The translations under genes were made by a program, and so were the position numbers. A stretch of 51,070 nt of DNA from Euprymna scolopes (taxonomy: Eukaryota; Mollusca; Cephalopoda; Sepiida; Sepiolidae), in the NCBI GenBank assembly GCA_024364805.1, contig CM044499.1, forward strand, positions 81,966,055-82,017,124. The letters are read 5' to 3'. Numbering within the stretch: position 1 is the stretch's first letter; the number at the start of each line of letters is the position of its first letter. Below are positions 1 through 8,855 of the stretch, in pieces. Below the pieces are notes generated by a model that did no database searches, was not told the origin of the DNA, and worked only from the letters and a program-made list of their open reading frames with translations.

Positions 1-142
1 TACAGACAATATGCATTTCTTTTATTGCTTTCTTACATCTTTTCCAGCTGAATAATTTCTCAACATTAATATAGTGGAAATTTGAAGGATTTTTTTTACA
101 CAGACTCTGATCTAATAGCACTACCATCACTAGAAAGTTTCC

Positions 143-395
143 TTTTTCAAAATAAACACACATCTAGGTACAACCACTATTAACAATTTCCCCTACTTTC
201 TATTTGTGCCTAAATCTATGAACAAAGTTCATGAACAAAGTTCCTTTTCTAGAATTGCTCGCCTGTTTAGCCATCTCCTTAAATAATCAAATTCTACTCA
301 ACGATCACTATTCTGTAATCTCCGCAATAACTCTCATCCTCAAGTGGCCTTCAGACCTTGATAAGTGGAGACTCCCTTGTAAATGAATAAACAAA
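143..395 (+). mobile_element. LINE 3' end (5'-truncated non-LTR retrotransposon)
   Basis: Conceptual translation gives degraded matches to the C-terminus of the LINE family best preserved at 26.8-27.6 kb: 'THTRLG', 'FVPKSMNKVHEQSSFSRIARL', then the shared 3' tail 'cctcaagtggccttcagaccttgataagtgg' (in pieces) and an A-rich end near 380-400. Only the last part of the reverse-transcriptase protein and the 3' UTR survive, which is the usual product of incomplete target-primed reverse transcription. Many frame changes make it non-coding. It lies directly upstream of the Gmr1-type LTR element. Confidence 0.6.
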
Positions 396-564
396 TAAAT
401 CAACTTAAGGGAAAAATTCAACTTTATCAGCATAGTATATCGCTCTAAAAGGAAACTGATTCCAACACTTCTCTAACAATTCAATGTTTTTTTTTTTTGG
501 GGGGGGGGTCTCAAAATATACCTTAGTATCTATATCCGTTCTTCATTGGAGCCAAATGTCTTTT

Positions 565-904
565 CTTTTCAGGTCTGTTAACAGCCAGTAGTTGCTGAGC
601 ATCAGATCTAGAGAACAGGGTGGGTATGGAAACAATTTAAATTCTGACATATGCCATCTGAAGGTTTATAAAACCTGTATGGATTTTGGTTTATTAGTTT
701 TACAAGAGAGACTTTTGGAATGTTTGGTAAAAAATAATATTCGATTTGGAGCTTGTAGTTGTTATCTTCTTCAAAACTTCAATCTTATATTCATTTTCAA
801 AACTAGTAGTAATATTAGTAATGCGAAGTATATTTTCTTGTATTTTATTTGTATTTCATGTTAAAATAAATGTTCTTGTATTTTAGCTAGACAAACATGT
901 AACA
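565..904 (+). repeat. 5' LTR (partial) of Gmr1-type element
   Basis: Matches the 3' LTR at 8405-8855: shared blocks include the 'gccagt(t)agttgctgagc' region, 'tggaatgtttggtaaa', 'gtagttgttatctt', 'gtaatattagtaatg' and a block around 'tttcatgttaaaataaatg', and both end in TGTWACA. The upstream promoter part present in the 3' LTR is not recognised here. The 90-residue open frame at 592-864 is inside the LTR and is not taken as a gene. Confidence 0.7.
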
Positions 905-906
905 AA

Positions 907-924
907 TTTGGGGGCCCGTTTATC
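907..924 (+). other. Primer-binding-site-like stretch (tRNA-Pro type)
   Basis: Two bases after the end of the 5' LTR, 'ttgggggcccgtttatcc' resembles the tRNA-Pro primer-binding site TGGGGGCTCGTCCGG used by many retroviruses and gypsy elements. The match is good for the first ten bases and weaker after that. Confidence 0.5.
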
Positions 925-959
925 CAAATCACAAAAATTTTGGGTTAATTACAAACCCA

Positions 960-1935
960 ACTATGAAAAAAGCAAAAATAAAAAAATATTGTAGGTAAAG
1001 AATTAATAGAAAAAGATCTTCTACATCTATGTAATATTGAAAAAGTTGCCAATAACTGATGCCTTAAAAATGACAAAAATTAGAAATGCAAGAAAGAATA
1101 GAAATAGAGAAAATAAAAATTGAAGCTGAAATAGAGTTGGAAAGATTAAACTAAAGCAAGAAAACAGAAATCAAAATGCTGATAATTTTTCTTTAAATAC
1201 AGTTTTTAATGCGGGAAAATATATCAAACTAGTACCAAAATTTAATGAAAAAAGAATGGAAAAATATTTTCCTTATTTTTAAAAAAATTGCAATAAATTT
1301 AGGTTAGCCAAACAAAATTTGGTTGAGTCTCTTGCAGTCTGTTCATACTGGCAGAGCTGCTGATATATATTTAACACTTAGTATTGAAAATGCTGCAAAC
1401 TATAAAAAAATAAATAAATAAACAAAATAAATGCTATATTAAATGCATATGAACTAGTGCCAGAAGAATATCGACTTAGAAAGTTTTAAAAATTTGGAAA
1501 TCAAACATTTGCAGAGTTTGCTAGAGAAAAAGCAGACCTTTTCAATAGATGGGTTAGGGTGAAAAAGTAAATAATTATGATAAATTTCACCAACTCATTC
1601 TTATAGAAGAATTTAAGCAATGTGTTACACAAAAAATTTGAACATATCTTGATGATAAAGATGCAAAAACCATTAATGAGGCTACAATAATTGCCGATAA
1701 CCATAATTTAACTCACAGTTAGATTTTAAGTATGCAAACACTAGCAGAATCTCACCCTCACAATGTATTTCATAGAAATTATGTACAAAGAAAATTGAGA
1801 AATACACCTAAAAGTTTTGTTCCAACAAAATCAAAAATGTCCTTGTAAAAAAAACATCATATTTGAATGCAAAAATACTAAAAAGAAAACGAGAAATAAC
1901 TTCTGTCAACCTCATGGTTTTGCTAAGAACAAATT
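960..1935 (+). pseudogene. gag-like region of Gmr1-type element (fossil)
   Basis: Broken gag. Recognisable pieces are a charged coiled-coil-like stretch (about 1070-1180), the capsid-like helical region with 'LLQSVHTGRAA' (about 1330-1380) and 'LTLSIENAANY' (about 1370-1405), and a zinc-knuckle-like basic end near 1840-1930. The family is known for SCAN-like capsid domains. It follows the primer-binding site and precedes the protease region, as expected. Confidence 0.6.
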
Positions 1936-2039
1936 AAAATGATTCCTTTTCTCAGTTTTCTCTCTAAAAGTCAGGTGTGAAAGAATACACTACAAACTCA
2001 TATTTGGAAAATTATAAACCTTTCTTATCCCAGAATTCT

Positions 2040-2760
2040 GTTTAAATCAACAATCCTGAGAAAGCTAGGTCTGTCCAAATCTTGCAAGACACATGTAAAT
2101 CTCAAACTTTATTATTAGAAGGCATACTATCATTATCAGAATCGACCTTCACTGGAAATTTCATTTTATTACAAAACAAAGGAGTGAACCCTGATAAAAA
2201 TCTGATTTGGAGTCTCAAGAGGCAGATAATGAAACACTGCAACATCTTTCCAGCAACTCTCCCAGCTGTGCTGGCTTTGACCATATTAGCTTGCTTTTCT
2301 GTTGGACTTTGTCTGCAATACTGAGAGGGGGACCCTGGTAACCTAGGTCTTCTTATCATCTGCCCAGGCCTGCATCTGGGGAGGCAACTAGAACTTCGAA
2401 CTGGATAGCCACGGCAGACGCTGCAGGGCGCCACTAATTGCAGAATGGCATTGTCTTATTAGACAGAAGGTTGCCATCAGTACACGGCATAGAATAGTGT
2501 TATTAAGGTATCTCTTCACAAAATGTAAAATCGAAATCAGGGAATGGTTTTGTCATAGTTTGTGTTTACCAATTAAAGATGTATTTTTGCTGTTAGGCAA
2601 CGACTTAGCAGATGACAAGGTAGTAGCAGAATCAGTTGATTGTGATAAAATAGGAATAAGTGATGAAAATGTGGCTGAAGAAGATGAAGACCTATAGCCA
2701 ATCTATGTTGTTACTAAGGCAAAAGCAAAGAACCAAATTTCAGAAAAGATAGACTTTAAC
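2040..2760 (+). pseudogene. Protease region of Gmr1-type element (fossil)
   Basis: A retropepsin-like block is visible as 'SQTLLLEGILSLSESTFTGN' (about 2100-2160). The downstream flank has 'LLGNDLADDKVV' (about 2590-2630) and an acidic stretch 'DENVAEEDEDL' (about 2664-2696), as in related polyproteins just before the integrase half. A GC-richer block (2225-2470) of unknown origin lies between these two. Broken and non-functional. Confidence 0.5.
2225..2470. other. GC-rich block of unknown origin inside the protease region
   Basis: Base composition changes sharply from the AT-rich surroundings. The block contains 'gagagggggaccctgg', 'ctgcccaggcctgcatctgg' and 'gcagacgctgcagggcgcc'. I do not recognise a coding or RNA family in it. 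It may be a short nested repeat or a captured fragment. Its edges are set only by the composition change and the gap between the two recognisable protease-region pieces. Confidence 0.35.
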
Positions 2761-3265
2761 ATCAGCTAATCCATCACAATTAAATGAAACCTGTCGCATG
2801 ATTTAGAAAAAACAAATACTATGAATAAAAAATTATATAGAACACCAACCTAAAATAAAAAGGAGACAGAAAGACAAAACAATTGAAATAAAAATTTAAA
2901 AAAAAGGGTGTGACGGGTGTACAATTCAGAGAACAAAACACAAGATATTAGAGAACAGTTTTCATTAATTCAAACAAACACTGAATTGTTTCAAAGACAT
3001 ACTAAAAATGTTAGAAAAAAAAGTAAGTTTGAACTTTTTTGGATTTGACCCAAAAAATCATTCACAAAAAATGGCATGTGCCGGATGTACACACAATAGT
3101 AGGAGAATCACAACATGAAACAGTAAAAATCAAATTTCTGTTAATTTATGTACATTATTTGGATAAAATTTGATATTCATGGCATGAAATAGGCTATTTG
3201 CTTAAAAAAAAAGTAAAACTTTTTAAAATTGTTTATTTTTGGGATCAAAATTGTACTTTAAATTC

Positions 3266-3301
3266 TGTGACGAATGTTCAAAAATTTTGTGACGGATGTA
3301 C
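3266..3301. repeat. Paired TGTGACGRATGTWC motifs
   Basis: Two copies of the 14-base motif lie 22 bases apart (3266-3279 and 3288-3301). Others are at 2909-2922, 3077-3090 and 5354-5367. The 3288 and 5354 copies are identical over 14 bases. All are in the same orientation. Confidence 0.7.
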
Positions 3302-3437
3302 TGTTCTAAATAAATCTTAACAAAATAGTATTAAATGCCCTAAGAAGTGTCCTTATGTTAAAAATGACATGTAAGTCTAAATGGAAACTAACAAAAATGA
3401 AACAAAAATAATGTCTTCCTGTAGGAAAAAATCATGA

Positions 3438-4815
3438 TCATAATTCATCAAATGAAAATTGCCCTCGCATTCCGGCAACTGCTGGTGGGTTGATTCGTCG
3501 GACAATGTTCTCTTTCTTGTAAAAGATCTTATCCTCTTTCTTTAGCCATTTCCATAAGTTTCCTGATTTGTGCATCACAGATACCTCAAATCTTTGTCAG
3601 CAATACCATTGGTGACTTCACCAGGAAACTGTTCACCTTCATACAAAACTAAAACCCAGTCGTGGATGTTTATGACAACATTGTCAGGTATTATTTGTTC
3701 AGGATTAGGAATTTCATCATTCATGTCACTCATGGTCTTGTCTGAATCATTGTCACTTTCTTCAGCAGTATTAAATATGTTTTCAACTTTGAAGATTTCA
3801 TCTTTGGAGAATGCTGCTACCTCCAGTTGCCAAGAATTTCAAGCTTTGATGCAATGTAACTTCATGGTGTCAGTCACGACTAAGGTTTGTTTCCCATACT
3901 GGAAGTCTTGGAGCACATCCTTCTTTAATTTTTCACTAGATATCAATGTTATTGTTATTCCAGTATTCAAGTTTCTCGCCAATTCATAATAGGCTGCAGC
4001 ATCATTTGGAGCGACTGTAGTAGTATGAACATTTCGCCAAACCGATCGCTTAATAGTACCACGAATTCCATCAACTGCACCTTTACCGTGTGAGGTTGCA
4101 AAGAAATTCCAAATAATTTGGAAATTATACTCATTTTTCCATTCATGAAGGTTTGAAAATAGGAATCGTTGCTGGAATTGTGCAGATGGACCATCTGTGA
4201 AAACATTCAACAACTTTATGGAAGCATACTTTTTACTGATACAAATAACTCTGACATGAAGGTGTGTACAGCCTCTTTTGTGTGGTCTAAATTGTCAGAA
4301 ACAATGGCAAATCTCTCTTTGACATTTTGGCTAAGCAAAACATGACCAGTGAAAATAGTGACTTGCTGGTGAGACCGATGCGCAGATTGAATCTCATTCT
4401 GGTTGACAGTGGATACATTCTCTGAGAAATCCAGTTGAAGAACAGTTGAGGAACCAATGCATTCTTCAATAAGATTAGTAAAATGATCTTGTTTTCCTTT
4501 GATGTACCTGTGCACAAGAAAAGTATTCATTTGCTTTTTCAGGGCATCAAAAACGTCATTGACAGTTGCTGAAATTGTAACCTTTTCAGCACGTTTGTCT
4601 GGTTTTTGCCATTGTTGATACTTGATCAAAGTTTGTCTATCTTCAGGTGATGGTTTGAACATTTCAATGTAATTTCTACAATCGTCACATTTACAGTAAA
4701 TACAGTCCTTATTGTCTTCTTCACATGTGACTTGCACAACAAAGCCTGAAAATGTTGATAAATTGGTAAACTGTTCAAGGGCTGTCAGAATAAGGCATGG
4801 TATTGACAAACACAA
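3438..4815 (-). pseudogene. Transposase-like protein, RNase H-fold candidate, broken
   Basis: Read from high to low coordinates. A Cys-rich N-terminal part has 'CIYCKCDDCRNYIEMF' (about 4670-4720) and is followed by 'LQLDFSENVSTVNQNEIQSAH' (about 4370-4440, quoted to its edge). After that come 'IVSDNLDHTKEAVHTFM', 'NVFTDGPSAQFQQRF' (about 4160-4210), 'FFATSHGKGAVDGIRGTIKR' (about 4050-4110), an acidic linker (about 3670-3790), 'DWVLVLYEGEQFPGEV' (about 3612-3660) and a C-terminal 'NIVRRINPPAVAGMRG' (about 3460-3510). I know this set of motifs from multicopy, TE-like proteins in many animals but cannot name the superfamily. The aspartates of LQLDFSEN, FTDG and VDG are plausible acidic active-site residues (inference). 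The coding is split over frames at about 4215 and 3580, with an in-frame stop at 3839-3841. The first long frame opens without a clear ATG, so the true 5' end is unknown. Confidence 0.55.
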
Positions 4816-5744
4816 ACATTGTGTGGTATTTGATTAAAAATTTTAACTTTGAAGGGCCTAAGAGAGCAGAATTTTGAAAGGCCGATTGTGACTTCTTCAA
4901 ACTCTTTTTTAAAGAGTTTGTATGCCTTTTTTAATGACATGAGCATGTATCGTATTTGCAAAGTTTTTTTCTCATTTCTTGTAATATAACTAACTTTTTG
5001 CTTTTTATGAAGGAGCAGTTTTTGTTATTTAGATAAAAGGTTTAAAATTATAATGCTTTCAAATCTAATAAATGATTCTTATATATAATGTTTTATAAAA
5101 AAAACATAAAAACCTTTCTTTAAACTGTTAGGATGCTTAAAAGATGCTTTAAAATAAGCACATCACCATCAAAAAATTCTTGTGGTGGACATACAAAAAA
5201 TAGTGTATATTTGTTACAACAATTTTCTTAAATTGAGTTTCCAGGTACAAATGTTTATCCAGTTTGCTTACCAACAATATGCTGATTTAAAATCCAGAAA
5301 AAAACTTTAGTATTCTCACACTAGGTAAAATAGGAAAACTTTTTGTTACTTTTTGTGACGGATGTACAAAGACAAAAAAATCCTAGCCTTTGAGCTTATA
5401 AAATGCTAAATATTTTTGGACAATTTTCACATTGAAAACCATTTTTTCCATCTGTTACCAGTTCCATAGTTATCAAAAATTTGAACTAATTTTTAAAACA
5501 TATCTAGCAAAACTGTTTTTTTTCGTTAATGACAAAACCCTCTGTCTCACAGGCAAAATGTTAGTCAAAATTCAATGTATCAAGTTTTAATATGAAAAAC
5601 TAAACTCCTGAATATCTCAAGCTTTCCAGTGATACCAAACATGCCATACTTTGAAGAAAAATTAATTTTCACATTGTGGTTGACATTTTTGTGGAATTGC
5701 CCAAAACATTTAAATAAAAATCAATTAAAAACAATCCCAAACTT

Positions 5745-6760
5745 TGTCTTTTAATAAATAAAATCCTTCCTTTAGAAGAAGCAAAAAAATGTTAGAGGAT
5801 ACCTTTATATAAGAGATGGCATTTTAATGAGGAAATGCCAATCAGTATGAAAAGTGGTCCTGAAAGTGTACAAGCAAGAAATATAGCTCATGATACTCCT
5901 ATATTAGAACATTTAGAAATAAATAAAACCTATGAGAAAATAGTAAATTGTTTTCACTGGTCGAAACTAAAACAGGATGCTGTAGACTTCTGCAACTCTT
6001 GCTACACATGGCAGATGGTTGGAAAACCAAATCAAATGATTCCGTCTGCCTCTCTAAAACCTATTCCAGCATTTGAGGAACCATTTGGTAGAGTGCTAGT
6101 TGATTGTGTTGGTCCTCTTGCAAAAACAAAAATAGGTAACCAATATCTATTAACAATTATGTGTATATCAACTCGTTTTCAGAGGTTATTTCACTAATAA
6201 AATATTAAGACTAGAACTATCGTTAAGGTCTTAACAAAACTTTACTGCTTAGTCAGGATTCTGTCAGCCATTCGATCAGACCAGGGTTCAAATTTTATGT
6301 CTGATCTATTCCAACAAGTAATGAGTGAAAGGTCTATCAAGCAATACAAACCCAATGTTTACCACCCAAAATCACAGGGATTCTTCAGCGCTTTCATCAA
6401 ACTACAAGTATAAGGTCTATGATGAAAAAATTTTGTTATGACTACAAAAAAGATTCAGACGAAGGGCTTCATTTTTTTTTTTATTGTCTTCCGCTAGAGA
6501 AGCAGTTCAAAATTCTCTTGGATTTAAACCTTTTGAACTTGTTTTTGGACATACAGTTAGGGGTCCTCTAAAACTTCTAAAAGAAAAATGGTTAAATGAA
6601 GAAAATGAGATGCATCTTTTAAATTATGTATCAAAATTTTAAGAAAAGAATTTGCCACATTAATGTATTAAAAAATTATATTGACAGGAATGATTTATCT
6701 AATATTAAGTCAGTTTCAACCTTAACAAACATTACCAATACAAATTAAAATGATGATTTA
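5745..6760 (+). pseudogene. Integrase region of Gmr1-type element (fossil)
   Basis: The N-terminal zinc-binding domain is visible as 'HLEINKTYEKIV' followed by 'DFCNSCYT' (about 5900-6010). Next come the integrase-core entry 'RVLVDCVGPLAKTKIGNQYL' (about 6088-6150) and a core block with 'IRSDQGSNF' (about 6270-6300). A C-terminal part has 'PFELVFGHTVRGPLKLLKEK' (about 6520-6590). The one longer open frame is 5835-6197. Broken. It lies upstream of the reverse-transcriptase piece, which defines the Gmr1-type order. Confidence 0.75.
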
Positions 6761-6879
6761 GATAATCATGAAGATGTAGTTAGTAGTGAGAAGGACATGG
6801 GTCATAGTAGTTAATTAAAAAATTCGAAAATCCTGTGTAATTTAAATGAAAAATTTAAACACTTATCAAATTTGGTCAC

Positions 6880-7040
6880 TGAGTTCAGAAATCTTTTTCC
6901 AGGTGTTCCTAGAAAAACAACAGTTGCAGTTTTTGTAGAAGATGAGAAACCCATCAAACAACATTTTTATTGAGTAAATTCAATTCAACACCTGATGAAT
7001 GAGATTAAATATATGCTAGAAAATGACATAATTGCAGGGG
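6880..7040 (+). pseudogene. Start of the reverse-transcriptase region of Gmr1-type element (fossil)
   Basis: 'GVPRKTTVAVF' followed by 'KPIKQHF' and 'MNEIKYMLENDII' is the conserved lead-in to the Ty3/gypsy reverse transcriptase. A purine run 'aggggag' precedes the 3' LTR at 7043 and would serve as the polypurine tract. Only this lead-in is recognised. Confidence 0.65.
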
Positions 7041-7130
7041 AGTGTTACAAGAGGGAATTTTTCTTATAAAGTGTGTAAAAATAATACAAAATTATAATAA
7101 AATATTCTAATAAGACATTTGTAATATAAA

Positions 7131-8206
7131 TCTCACCTGTCTGTTTAAATGTATGTATGCATGTATGTATGGTTGTATGTTTACAAATAAGACTTTCGAC
7201 AGAGGCAACGGATTTTCATGAGATTGATATCGTTTTGAAGCTTAACCCTTCGGACAAAAAATATAAAAAACTTGGCTAAAAACATTAATTCCTTCACCCT
7301 CAACTAGGCACTTTTCTACAAGGAGGGGTCACTTTTTTCATCGATATTTTCCAAAGTCATCCCTCTTTTTGATTGACTAGCCTTAATTTAAACTTTCGAC
7401 ACTTCCGGTTTGGTGATAGACACAACAGCAAAGACGTTAAATTTTTTTTTTTTCACATTCACATTTGTGCATGTCCATGAAAAGCTTTTTGCGTCGGGGT
7501 CCTCGTGCCGGTTAGATTCTGGGAGAAGTTTTCTTATACTTCCTAGATCGTAATATCTAAGATTTTCAAACGGATATTGTCTCTATCTTTTTTTGGGTCA
7601 AGTTTTAAAAAATTCTATCTGTTCCGTCATGTCAGCTATTTGTCTTTTTCGCATAAAGCAAAACTATTTGAATACAAATGTCAGCTCGACGGCCTGGTGG
7701 TGGGCAGCATTGCACCAAAATGAGATTAGTTCTCAGTCAATGGAGGGAGAAACCTTTTTATATTGAGAAAATTTCATTTTTAAGCAAATTGTATCACATT
7801 TTGTTTTCATGGGAAAACAAATAAATACCGGCAGAAAGTGCCAAGCTTACCAGACCCTTGGCCAGGTTTAAAAGCAATGTTCATTTCTGTGCATGCATGA
7901 CGACTCCTATGATTCTTAACTTAATTACCAACTCACTGAATTCAATATCCTCTTTGGCCTAATGGTTAGCAAGGAAGACCAATTACCCTACGTTTTCGAG
8001 TTTGATCCCACCTCTCTATCTTTTAACAAATTTTTTTTTTTTTTAATTTCAATTCACTCTTTGGCCTAATGATTAGCATGAAAAACTAATTACCCACCTC
8101 TCTCTCTATCTTTTCTTTTTATTTTAACCATGTGGAAGCCATTATTAACATCGCTCTGTCCTTATGCCAATATCCTCCACCCTGGCAACACCGGGTACTC
8201 CGCTAG
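7131..8206 (+). mobile_element. Non-autonomous Helitron inserted in the 3' LTR
   Basis: The 3' end has the Helitron signature: an imperfect GC hairpin (ccctgg-caaca-ccggg, 8180-8195), seven bases, then CTAG (8203-8206) followed by T. The likely 5' end is TC at 7131, preceded by A, giving an A|T insertion site. Inside are a (GTAT)n-like run (about 7148-7172) and a block shared with the copy at 40337-40865 (for example 'aaaaacattaattccttcac'). It also holds a tRNA-like module. No Rep/helicase coding was seen. Confidence 0.6.
7950..8012 (+). other. tRNA-like module (A box and B box) inside the Helitron
   Basis: 'tggcctaatggttagc' (7955-7970) fits a pol III A box and 'cgagtttgatccc' (7997-8009) fits a B box, spaced as in a tRNA. 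A second A-box copy 'tggcctaatgattagc' is at 8062-8077. The arms do not pair well enough for a functional tRNA, so this is read as a tRNA-derived (SINE-like) relic. Confidence 0.5.
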
Positions 8207-8274
8207 TAGTTACTAAAATAAAGTCTCATTAAAAAAATAATGATATAACAAAAAATTTTTAAAAAATAGAGCAT

Positions 8275-8356
8275 TCCAGAAAGATCCGGAGAATTCCGGA
8301 GAGAGTATTTTGGAGGCATCTGGAGCATTCTGGAAGGATCTGGATTATTCCAGAAA
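8275..8356 (+). promoter_or_regulatory. Three heat-shock-element-like TTCnnGAA palindromes in the LTR U3 region
   Basis: 'ttccagaa' (8275-8282), 'ttctggaa' (8329-8336) and 'ttccagaa' (8349-8356), with 'gaattccgg' between them, lie 35-115 bases upstream of a TATA-like box. TTCnnGAA is the core dyad of heat-shock-factor sites. The function is inferred from sequence only. Confidence 0.4.
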
Positions 8357-8390
8357 GATTAAGAAATATGCAAATTAGGTATTATTAAAA

Positions 8391-8404
8391 CCTATATAAA
8401 TAGG
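8391..8404 (+). promoter_or_regulatory. TATA-like box in the 3' LTR
   Basis: 'cctatataaatagg' is a good TATA-box match in the U3 region, followed about 20-30 bases later by sequence shared with the 5' LTR. Confidence 0.45.
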
Positions 8405-8855
8405 CTGGCTCAAAACCGCCAGTTAGTTGCTAAGATGCTATTAACAAGATACAGATTGAACAAAATTTCTTTTAGATAACTGTCCTATACCTGGAATAAT
8501 AACCAGCCATAAAAAACTACCAAAATATTTATCAACAATGACATGGAAAAAACTGGAATGTTTGGTAAATAAGATTCTGATTTCTGAATATAACTCACTA
8601 ACCAAAAATAGTTTTAATCTTATTTCAAAAATTTTCCCTTGTAGAAAATATTGAATTTGTAAATTGTAGTTGTTATCTTTCTTGCCTTCTTCAAAATTCC
8701 AAAACTAGTAATATTAGTAATGTAAAATATATTTTCTTGTATTTTATTTGTGTTTCATGTTAAAATAAATGTTCTTGTATTTTATTTGTATGTGTTTTTT
8801 TAGATTTTCTTTTTAATTTGTTATGTGCTTCTAACACCTTGATGAACATGTTACA

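Larger units (their letters stand above)
2900..5735 (-). mobile_element. Unclassified DNA-transposon-like unit nested in the LTR element
   Basis: This block interrupts the LTR element between its protease and integrase regions; host-element sequence resumes near 5740. It contains one minus-strand protein region (3438-4815) and AT-rich flanks with five copies or variants of 'tgtgacggatgtac', all on the + strand, at 2909, 3077, 3266, 3288 and 5354. Repeated subterminal motifs are typical of transposase-binding regions. I could not find terminal inverted repeats or a target duplication with certainty, so both ends are approximate and the superfamily is open. Confidence 0.45.
565..8855 (+). mobile_element. 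Broken Ty3/gypsy-kin LTR retroelement, Gmr1-type domain order, with two nested insertions
   Basis: Fossil LTR element. Parts seen in order: partial 5' LTR (about 565-904), primer-binding-site-like stretch, gag-like region, protease region, integrase with zinc-binding N-terminus and core, a short piece from the start of the reverse-transcriptase region, and a 3' LTR (7043-8855). Integrase lying before reverse transcriptase is the Ty1/copia-like order known in the Gmr1 group of Ty3/gypsy elements. A transposon-like unit (about 2900-5735) and a Helitron (7131-8206) sit inside it, so it predates both. It is broken, with many breaks, and looks old: the LTRs are clearly diverged. Confidence 0.7.
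7043..8855 (+). repeat. 3' LTR of Gmr1-type element, split by a Helitron
   Basis: Begins TGTTACAAG after a purine tract and ends TGTTACA at 8855, the usual TG...CA form. LTR sequence is 7043-7130 plus 8207-8855; the Helitron occupies the middle. The part after 8405 matches the 5' LTR. Confidence 0.65.

Noticed and set aside
487-508. T run followed by G run
   Set aside because: Likely a homopolymer slippage or sequencing-sensitive spot; no element end or motif is associated.
2102-2434. Minus-strand frame of 110 codons
   Set aside because: It spans the GC-rich block and the fossil protease region; the translation is Arg/Pro/Ser-rich with no family resemblance.
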